Shown: positions 1 through 4,619 of the stretch, one piece after another
How the letters are laid out: each line of letters starts with the position of its first letter
How positions within the stretch are numbered: position 1 is the first letter of the stretch
NCBI GenBank assembly: GCA_003136515.1
Contig: PLEU01000113.1
Coordinates: 1-6,400 of the forward strand
DNA from: Spartobacteria bacterium
GTDB lineage: Bacteria; Verrucomicrobiota; Verrucomicrobiae; Chthoniobacterales; UBA6821
Reading direction: 5' to 3'
DNA: 6,400 nt
Translations under genes and position numbers: made by a program
The notes under the pieces: model-generated
The model's input: only the letters and a program-made list of their open reading frames with translations
Told to the model about the DNA's origin: nothing
The model's database searches: none

Positions 1-1337
1 GCAGAGATATTGTTTGTTGGATTATCACTTCTTACATCGGTAAGCCCAATTGCTGTCAGTCCAGCGATAAGAACTGCCGCCAGCGAAGACCATCGAGGGC
101 TTGGCACATAAGCGGCAATCATCCCGATGCGTTGCCGAAGCTGCCGCTTGTCTTCAAGGATTCCAACAAGTGCAGGAGTCCGTAATGGTGGAGCAAAATC
201 CTCAAGCAGCCTCAGAATGGTCTCTCCGTACTTCTGATTATGTTCTGGGCCCGCGGCCTCCAGAACCATCGCGTCACAAGCCAATTCCCGGTCATCCCTC
301 CATCTGGCAAATGCAAGCCACACAAACGGATTAAACCAATGCACGGCCTGCAGGAGAGCCATCACCCAGTTTATCAAAAGATCCCGGCGCTTGAGGTGTG
401 CAAGTTCATGCAGAAGCACAAATTTTAATTCCACATGCGAGAATTTTGCCGTGAAGCCCTTGGGCAAAAGCAACTTAGGGCGCAACAGCCCGTGCAGGGC
501 CGGACTACGCACTTCCATACACTCCACTATCACAAGTGGCGAGGCTGCCTTGCTCCGGGAGATCTCCATTTGCTCGCAACTCTGTTCCAACAAAGTGAGA
601 ACGGCCGGGTCTGTCAGCGGATGCAGTCGAGCACACCGTCTTGCCAGTCGTGATGAGGCGATGCCGATATGTCCCAGTAAAGTCAGTGTCCCGGACAGCC
701 AAATCACGAAAAGAATGGTTGTCCCGTTGAAAAAGCCCGAGGCGGCTGCGGTGTTGATATCAGAAGGCCAAGGCTCGAAAGGCGGCAGATTGGTCGATGT
801 CAGGGCTACCTTGGATGGGGATAGCATTGGTGTCCCCAAGTCGGAGGAATGCTTCATGCCAGATGGCGGGAGCATCTTCTCCGCCAACCCTAGTTTCCCT
901 TGTGGCGAGGCCTGCGCAGCTTTCACAAAATCAGGTGCCTGCTGCTCAGGCGTTGAGAGTGAGAGGTGGGCCGTTCTTACAGGTGATGCACCCTGTGGAT
1001 TGCCTGTCTGGGTCAAGCTTCCGTACCGGTTTTCGGCAGCGTGTTGTGCTGGAGTCTCTGTAATCCGATCCGGCAATGTCCATCTGAAGGGAGGTTTCTC
1101 CTGTTTCATCCACCCAATTGTGGAAGACCAGATACCAAAAAGGCTCGCTGGGCTACCTACGGAGGTCGGCATGAGCAATCGCACGACGACGAGCAACCAA
1201 AGTGCGCAGCGCCAGCGAGGCGCAAGACGCTTCCCTGACACCCATTGTACTAGCAGAACAGCCAGCACCAGCAAGGCAGCTTGCAGCGAATTGCGCCCAA
1301 GTGCGGTTAAAAAGTGCCCGAAGGAGATGGAATTCAT
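1..1337 (-). CDS. BlaR1/MecR1-type membrane M56 zinc metallopeptidase (partial, C-terminus off the left edge)
   Basis: Reading the minus strand from ATG 1337 gives 445 uninterrupted codons to the window edge. The zinc motif HELAH lies at residues 310-314, followed by KRRD. A downstream motif RELACDA has Glu351, the expected third zinc ligand. An HWFNPFVW segment sits between them, as in M56 peptidases. Hydrophobic segments fall at about 17-33, 42-57, 206-223 and 416-433, which is the four-helix BlaR1 plan with the protease domain in the cytosolic loop between helices 3 and 4. Family knowledge: such proteins sense an external signal and cause cleavage of the partner BlaI repressor. The start overlaps the BlaI stop as ATGA, so translation is probably coupled. 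The loop between helices 2 and 3 is about 148 residues, Pro/Gln/Ser-rich and much longer than in staphylococcal BlaR1. Whether a penicillin-binding sensor follows helix 4 cannot be seen. The family is secure; the signal is unknown. Confidence 0.93.
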   Translation of the reverse strand, partial: MNSISFGHFLTALGRNSLQAALLVLAVLLVQWVSGKRLAPRWRCALWLLVVVRLLMPTSVGSPASLFGIWSSTIGWMKQEKPPFRWTLPDRITETPAQHAAENRYGSLTQTGNPQGASPVRTAHLSLSTPEQQAPDFVKAAQASPQGKLGLAEKMLPPSGMKHSSDLGTPMLSPSKVALTSTNLPPFEPWPSDINTAAASGFFNGTTILFVIWLSGTLTLLGHIGIASSRLARRCARLHPLTDPAVLTLLEQSCEQMEISRSKAASPLVIVECMEVRSPALHGLLRPKLLLPKGFTAKFSHVELKFVLLHELAHLKRRDLLINWVMALLQAVHWFNPFVWLAFARWRDDRELACDAMVLEAAGPEHNQKYGETILRLLEDFAPPLRTPALVGILEDKRQLRQRIGMIAAYVPSPRWSSLAAVLIAGLTAIGLTDVRSDNPTNNIS

Positions 1338-1741
1338 GGTTTACGCCCCTCAAGGACTTCTTTAGATGTCGCTGATTTCGCAAGCAGTTGACGCAGTTCC
1401 TTCAAATCCTGCTGTTGAAATTTCTTTCGACTCACAAAATGCACCAGCATCGGCTCCAACGATCCCCCAAAGACTCGATCTAAAAATGTTTCACTGGCAT
1501 GAGCTACACATTCCTCCTCACCGACTAGTGGAGAGTAGGCATAAGTTCGCCCCTGCTCCTGATATCCAATTGCTTTTTTCTGTACGAGTCGCGCCAGCAG
1601 GGTGCGAACTGTTTTTGGATGCCATTGGGGATCGTTGGCGGTGAGCTGGTCAATCACTTCGCTTGCCGTAGTGGGATGCTTCGCCCAAACGATGCGCATG
1701 ATCTCCCATTCGGTGTCGCTAATGCGGGGGATTAATTTCAT
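1334..1741 (-). CDS. BlaI/MecI-family winged-helix transcriptional repressor
   Basis: This is a 135-residue protein, close to the usual 120-130 for BlaI/MecI. Residues 1-75 form the winged helix: ISDTEWEIMRIVW opens it, TASEVIDQL follows, and KTVRTLLARLVQKKAIG is the recognition helix and start of the wing. Residues 80-125 form the helical dimerisation region (ETFLDRVFGGS, then LKELRQLL). Aligned by eye with Staphylococcus BlaI, whose known cleavage site is Asn101-Phe102, this protein has His101-Phe102 in LVHFVS at the same position. It should bind the two dyads just upstream of its own start and repress itself and the M56 gene. It is first in the operon and overlaps the protease start by four bases. 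No Shine-Dalgarno sequence is visible before ATG 1741; a dyad occupies that space. Family assignment is firm. A role in beta-lactam resistance is not shown, since these pairs are often used for other signals. Confidence 0.95.
   Translation of the reverse strand: MKLIPRISDTEWEIMRIVWAKHPTTASEVIDQLTANDPQWHPKTVRTLLARLVQKKAIGYQEQGRTYAYSPLVGEEECVAHASETFLDRVFGGSLEPMLVHFVSRKKFQQQDLKELRQLLAKSATSKEVLEGRKP
1346..1351 (-). promoter_or_regulatory. Ribosome binding site of the M56 peptidase
   Basis: GAGGGG on the minus strand lies inside the end of the BlaI gene, eight bases before ATG 1337. It is one of the few well-placed Shine-Dalgarno sequences here and supports the ATG that forms the ATGA overlap. 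Confidence 0.7.
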
Positions 1742-1746
1742 AGGGG

Positions 1747-1766
1747 TTGACTACGGTCGTAGTCAA
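1747..1766. promoter_or_regulatory. BlaI-type operator, box 1
   Basis: A perfect inverted repeat with 9-base arms, TTGACTACG and CGTAGTCAA, separated by GT. The inner GACTAC/GTAGTC closely resembles the known BlaI/MecI operator pattern built on half-sites (G)ACTACA. It ends five bases before the BlaI start codon, so a bound dimer would block the transcription start and leader. Binding by this particular protein is inferred from position and family. Confidence 0.82.
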
Positions 1767-1772
1767 CTTTTG

Positions 1773-1799
1773 CTTACATCTGTAGGCAATGGCTGTCAA
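1773..1799 (-). promoter_or_regulatory. Candidate promoter of the BlaI/M56 operon
   Basis: On the minus strand a perfect -35 TTGACA (1799-1794) is followed after 15 bases by TGTAAG (1778-1773), a four-of-six -10. Box 2 overlaps the -10 and box 1 covers the expected start site, the layout of an autorepressed promoter. The spacer is short, so the exact -10 is uncertain. Confidence 0.5.
1774..1785. promoter_or_regulatory. BlaI-type operator, box 2
   Basis: TTACATCTGTAG contains the dyad TACA-TC-TGTA, the canonical core of BlaI/MecI sites. Its centre is 23 bases, about two helical turns, from the centre of box 1, so two dimers could sit on the same DNA face. It overlaps the proposed -10 element of the repressor promoter. 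The dyad is shorter than box 1, so confidence is lower. Confidence 0.62.
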
Positions 1800-1801
1800 C
1801 T

Positions 1802-1807
1802 CATAAT
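1802..1807 (+). promoter_or_regulatory. Weak candidate -10 element for the rightward sugar isomerase gene
   Basis: CATAAT matches five of six bases of the sigma-70 -10 consensus. The region where the -35 would lie (about 1779-1784, TCTGTA) is poor and overlaps operator box 2. If real, the BlaI-type repressor could also act on the divergent gene. This is only a possibility. Confidence 0.2.
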
Positions 1808-1809
1808 TC

Positions 1810-1831
1810 CTTACTTCTGAGGGTTAGTAAG
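1810..1831. repeat. Short inverted repeat in the divergent intergenic region
   Basis: CTTACT (1810-1815) and AGTAAG (1826-1831) form a 6-base inverted repeat with a 10-base centre. It could be an operator half-site pair or a weak leader hairpin. No T-tract follows, and chance occurrence is possible. Confidence 0.25.
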
Positions 1832-1881
1832 AACCTTGCCTGATCAAAGTGCGACTTAGACACCGTACAGATCAAAAGAGA

Positions 1882-1887
1882 GAGGTG
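1882..1887 (+). promoter_or_regulatory. Shine-Dalgarno-like GAGGTG of unclear use
   Basis: GAGGTG lies eight bases before TTG 1896, which is in frame with the sugar isomerase and would add 29 residues to it. The added residues look unlike the start of xylose isomerases, while ATG 1983 fits that family but has no Shine-Dalgarno. The motif therefore either marks a real N-terminal extension or is coincidental. Confidence 0.3.
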
Positions 1888-1982
1888 ATTTGAGTTTGCA
1901 AAGGCCCATCGGCTTCGGCAGTTTCAAGGGCTCCAATACACCCAAGACATCCGAGTACACCCCTCAACTTAACCCACATACC

Positions 1983-3017
1983 ATGCCACAAGATTATAAA
2001 TTCTGCACCGGTCCCTGGAACTTCAGCGAAGGCGCCGACCCCTACGGTCCCGTAACCCGCCAGTCTCAGGATTTCGATTGGCGCCTCGCGCAGCTCAAGA
2101 AACTCGGTTTCGACGCCATGATGTTTCATGACGATGACGCTGTACCCGACATCGACAACAAGTCCGAAGCTCAGATCCTCAAGGAGGCAGGCGAACTAAA
2201 GAAGAAACTCGACAGCGAAGGCATAGTCGCTGAGATCGTGGCACCCCGCCTCTGGTTCAGCCCACTTACCATTGACGGTGCCTATACCAGCAATGATCCC
2301 AAGCATCGCCAGTATGCGATTGATCGTTCCCTACGTAGCATCGACATCGCGAATGTCCTCGGAACCGATCTCCTCGTCCTCTGGCTCGCCCGCGAAGGCA
2401 CCTATGTCCGGGAATCCAAGAATCCCCGCCGCAGTGTTGAGTATATCGTCGAGGCCATCGACAAGATGCTCGCCCATGACAAGAATATCCGCATCGCCAT
2501 TGAGCCCAAACCGAATGAGCCGATGGATCACGCCTATGTGCCGACCATCGGTCACGTCCTCGCTGTGGCGGAGAAGACTGCCGATCCGAAGCGCGTCGGC
2601 GCCCTCATCGAGAGCGCCCATTGCACCTTGGCCGGCCTTGATCCTTCCGACGAGATTGCATTTGCCCTCGCCTTTGACAAGCTCTGGTCCCTACATCTAA
2701 ACGATCAGAACGGTCTGAAGTACGATCAGGACAAGCCTTTTGGCAGCGCCAACCTTCGCGGCGCCTTTGACCAGGTTCGCGTGCTGGAGCAGAACAAGTA
2801 TGGAAGCCGGGGAGAATATGTCTGTTTCGACGTCCATCCATTCCGCACCACCAAGCCTGAGCATTGGCTCGCCCACCTTGACAATAGCCGCAACACCTTT
2901 CTCAAGCTCGTGGAGAAAGCCCGCAGCTACGATGAGGCCAAGGCCAACGCTTTCATCGCAGACCGCGATTATCAGGCACTCGATCAGTATGTGATCGAGC
3001 ATCTGCTGAAAGGCTAG
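1983..3017 (+). CDS. Xylose isomerase-like TIM-barrel sugar isomerase
   Basis: A protein of 344 residues from ATG 1983. Compared from memory with Streptomyces class I xylose isomerase (about 387 residues), most active-site motifs are present: FHDDD (His49 and Asp52, the ring-opening pair), LWLAREG (Trp134), IEPKPNEP (Glu174 metal ligand, Lys176 catalytic), Glu210 and His213 in IESAHCTLAGL, and KYDQD (Asp248 and Asp250). Two positions differ. The residue matching metal ligand Asp245 is His238 (LHLND), and the one matching Lys289 is His285 (FDVHP), next to conserved Asp283. The enzyme should be cytosolic, need two divalent metals and interconvert an aldose and a ketose, but the substrate is not certain to be xylose. 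An in-frame TTG with a ribosome site lies upstream, yet the family N-terminus fits ATG 1983 (MPQDYKFCTGPWN). No xylulokinase or transporter is nearby. The fold is secure, the exact reaction is not. Confidence 0.85.
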   Translation: MPQDYKFCTGPWNFSEGADPYGPVTRQSQDFDWRLAQLKKLGFDAMMFHDDDAVPDIDNKSEAQILKEAGELKKKLDSEGIVAEIVAPRLWFSPLTIDGAYTSNDPKHRQYAIDRSLRSIDIANVLGTDLLVLWLAREGTYVRESKNPRRSVEYIVEAIDKMLAHDKNIRIAIEPKPNEPMDHAYVPTIGHVLAVAEKTADPKRVGALIESAHCTLAGLDPSDEIAFALAFDKLWSLHLNDQNGLKYDQDKPFGSANLRGAFDQVRVLEQNKYGSRGEYVCFDVHPFRTTKPEHWLAHLDNSRNTFLKLVEKARSYDEAKANAFIADRDYQALDQYVIEHLLKG

Positions 3018-3039
3018 TTCACTTCCTAAAGGAACCCAT

Positions 3040-3068
3040 CCCTTCCCTTACATTCCGTGAGGGAAGGG
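3040..3068. terminator. Strong intergenic hairpin without a T-tract
   Basis: Arms 3040-3051 (CCCTTCCCTTAC) and 3057-3068 (GTGAGGGAAGGG) pair over 12 bases with one G-U wobble and a 5-base loop, 22 bases after the isomerase stop. No run of T follows on either strand, so it is not a standard intrinsic terminator. It may stabilise the 3' end of the upstream message, act as a weak attenuator, or regulate the next gene, whose start is 30 bases away. The structure is certain, its role is not. Confidence 0.55.
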
Positions 3069-3097
3069 CAAGGCTCTGTAGAGCACTTCTTTCCACG

Positions 3098-4000
3098 ATG
3101 AAGCCCTGGAAGATCTCTTTCTGGACTCCTGGAAATGCCCCCACGGATAACGGCTTCACTTTTGGCTGTGCCTCCCACGGTCTTATTAGTTCTGGAATCT
3201 GGAGCGCCCCTGAGGATTCAAAGGCTGTCTTTGCGGCAAACTCATTCCAAGGTGAGGTCATCGCCGGGAGCCATGGCGAAGTGCTGGAGCGCTTGCGCCA
3301 AATTTCCTTTGTACCGAAGGCGGCCATTATCATCTTTACTCGAGGTGCGGGCGCAGAAGCTTTTTTGAAGCAGTGGCATGCACTGTTACCTTTAATCCCT
3401 GTCGTCGGTGGTGCTGCTGCCTGCAGTCTAGGTGAAGAAGGGGGGGAGCTACTCCCCGCCGCAGAGGATGTCTCAGTACTTCTCATCAGCGAGGGGTCAT
3501 GGAAAGCTGAGACCCTGAATGTGCATGACACGAGTGGGCAGGCTTGGGAATTCCGTGCCTCCGGATCCCGAATCATTACCCACCTGCGCCGATCCGGTAC
3601 AACTGAATGGCAAGCTGCCGCTGGAGCATTTCGCTCTTTGCAGATTGCCTGTGGCCGCACGAAAGAGGATTGTGAATCCATTACCTTCTCCGATGCCAAG
3701 GGCCGCAACCTTCATTGTTCAATTTCTGGCAGCTCACTGCATATCGGAGCCGATCTGCCCGCCGAAGGGTTGCTTATCCTACGCACCGTCTCCAGGGCTG
3801 CAGCAGCGGAAAAGCTGCGTCAGTTTTGCGCGGAGTCGAATGCCATTGTCTTCGGTTGTGCCGGACTCCGAACGCTGCTTGATGAGCCGTTTGAAGTCGG
3901 GACGTGCACGTTGACCGGATTCATGTTCGGAGAATTAGTCACCTTTGAGAAAGCTCCTTGGTTTGGAAATTTGATGGCCACTCGGTTGCTCGCGGCTTAG
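3098..4000 (+). CDS. FIST-domain-like protein (putative small-ligand sensory module)
   Basis: A protein of 300 residues with no signal peptide or membrane segment. Recognition rests on pattern. Residues about 76-82 (IIIFTRG) followed by LIPVVGGAAACSLGEEGGEL and VSVLLIS (about 127-133) resemble the FIST N region, where a beta strand leads to a Gly-rich segment. The end, NAIVFGCAGLRTLL followed by GFMFGELVTFE, resembles the FIST C signature of a Cys/Gly/Arg strand and a GxxxxGE turn. FIST domains are thought to bind small molecules such as amino acids and usually accompany signalling domains; none is attached here. At 300 residues it is shorter than many FIST N+C proteins (about 380). ATG 3098 has no clear Shine-Dalgarno and is the only plausible start. 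The 80-base gap from the isomerase allows co-transcription, but the hairpin between them may interrupt it. The gene is real; the family call is moderate and the function unknown. Confidence 0.6.
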   Translation: MKPWKISFWTPGNAPTDNGFTFGCASHGLISSGIWSAPEDSKAVFAANSFQGEVIAGSHGEVLERLRQISFVPKAAIIIFTRGAGAEAFLKQWHALLPLIPVVGGAAACSLGEEGGELLPAAEDVSVLLISEGSWKAETLNVHDTSGQAWEFRASGSRIITHLRRSGTTEWQAAAGAFRSLQIACGRTKEDCESITFSDAKGRNLHCSISGSSLHIGADLPAEGLLILRTVSRAAAAEKLRQFCAESNAIVFGCAGLRTLLDEPFEVGTCTLTGFMFGELVTFEKAPWFGNLMATRLLAA

Positions 4001-4160
4001 ATAGGGAGAATTATTAGATTTCAGGGTTGCTGATGAATTCATCTCCGTTCTGTAACCTCTGATGAAAGTCATGGATATGCATAGGGAAACTATAACGTTA
4101 ACAAGCCTTTGCGCATAAGTCTTCTGTTCTAAAGGGACGTTTTGGCAACAAAAGCCAAAC

Positions 4161-4169
4161 TTATTCACA
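4161..4169 (+). promoter_or_regulatory. DnaA-box match TTATTCACA, copy 1
   Basis: TTATTCACA fits the DnaA consensus TTATNCACA exactly. It sits 24 bases before the AT-rich stretch. A single match can be chance; the second exact copy at 4377 and the near matches in the same gap raise interest. Confidence 0.35.
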
Positions 4170-4265
4170 GAGACCTGTTTGCCGTGGGGGATGCTTTATA
4201 TCCTTAAGTATTCATAAATTCTTGTTTTACAGAGTGAATCGCCCGTAGATGCCCATAAACACTAA

Positions 4266-4274
4266 TGTTCCACA
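4266..4274 (+). repeat. TGTTCCACA repeat, copy 1 (DnaA-box-like)
   Basis: TGTTCCACA occurs here and again at 4331-4339. It differs from TTATCCACA at two positions. The recurrence in one intergenic gap suggests weak DnaA sites or another repeated protein site. Confidence 0.25.
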
Positions 4275-4330
4275 CTGGACAGGTGGATTCCATCTCTATT
4301 CCAAGCAGCGTTTCAATCTGCAAGTTGCTC

Positions 4331-4339
4331 TGTTCCACA
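4331..4339 (+). repeat. TGTTCCACA repeat, copy 2 (DnaA-box-like)
   Basis: Identical to the 9-mer at 4266-4274, in the same orientation, with start points 65 bases apart. Confidence 0.25.
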
Positions 4340-4376
4340 TTAGAAATGGGCGGCCATTTCCAAAGTTTCCCACAGT

Positions 4377-4397
4377 TTATTCACAAGGTGTGAACAG
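4377..4397. promoter_or_regulatory. DnaA-box match TTATTCACA, copy 2, with an inverted partner
   Basis: TTATTCACA (4377-4385, plus strand) is an exact DnaA consensus match. It is followed by CTGTTCACA on the minus strand (4397-4389), two mismatches away, making the dyad TTCACA-AGG-TGTGAA. TTTCCCACA (4366-4374), another two-mismatch site, lies just before it. The tight grouping is what makes DnaA binding worth considering; a different dimeric regulator is equally possible. Confidence 0.35.
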
Positions 4398-4483
4398 TCC
4401 TTCCCCTATGGGACACCTTAGTCCTGATCCATGCGGAACGTTGTCTCTGAATCCAGCACAATGACTGCCCCAACAGCTATAAA

Positions 4484-4523
4484 AACGGAGGTTCCATCTC
4501 TGATCAGGTCACATTCCTCCGTT
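4484..4523 (-). terminator. Probable intrinsic terminator of the GuaB3 operon (possibly bidirectional)
   Basis: AACGGAGG (4484-4491) and CCTCCGTT (4516-4523) form a perfect 8-base stem with a 24-base loop. On the minus strand the stem runs directly into TTTTTAT, as expected of an intrinsic terminator, about 96 bases after the GuaB3 stop. On the plus strand TTTTTT follows 11 bases after the stem, so it may also stop weakly transcription arriving from the FIST-like gene. The long loop lowers confidence. Confidence 0.6.
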
Positions 4524-4619
4524 AGTCTTAGTAATTTTTTCCCAGCCTACCAGCACTACGATCGATGTATGCAGGCAGGAACATACAACAAACGTCGCCT
4601 CAGCCTTAAAATTACCCCT

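Larger units (their letters stand above)
4001..4619. other. Gene-free convergent intergenic region
   Basis: This 619-base gap separates two converging transcription units. Small open frames in it have no family features or ribosome sites. It contains a perfect palindrome GATGAATTCATC (4032-4043), a repeat of CTGATGAA (4030-4037 and 4059-4066), a hairpin TTTGGC/GCCAAA (4141-4146 and 4154-4159), an AT-rich stretch (4193-4230, about three quarters A+T), DnaA-box-like 9-mers, the probable operon terminator at 4484-4523, and a small inverted repeat TGTATG/CATACA (4566-4571 and 4582-4587). It is longer than usual for a convergent gap in such a compact region. Confidence 0.6.

Noticed and set aside
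391..1365. A 324-codon plus-strand open frame covering the M56 gene
   Set aside because: It lies antisense to a clearly recognisable M56 peptidase, has no family features, and its translation is rich in Ser, Arg and Cys as expected of an antisense shadow.
3019..3708. A 229-codon minus-strand open frame opposite the FIST-like gene
   Set aside because: It has no recognisable motif, is Ser/Pro-rich, and overlaps a better supported plus-strand gene that has FIST-like motifs.
4141..4159. TTTGGC/GCCAAA hairpin as a terminator for the FIST-like gene
   Set aside because: The stem is only six bases and no T-tract follows on either strand.
3935..4168. A 77-codon minus-strand frame overlapping the end of the FIST-like gene
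   Set aside because: It has no ribosome site, no domain and no coding-like composition.
4249..4464. A 71-codon plus-strand frame in the convergent gap
   Set aside because: No ribosome site, no family features, and it spans the repeated DnaA-box-like 9-mers.
4001..4619. CRISPR array, attachment site or insertion-sequence remnant in the gap
   Set aside because: The repeats are only 8-9 bases, irregularly spaced, with no terminal inverted repeats, target duplication, tRNA or integrase nearby.
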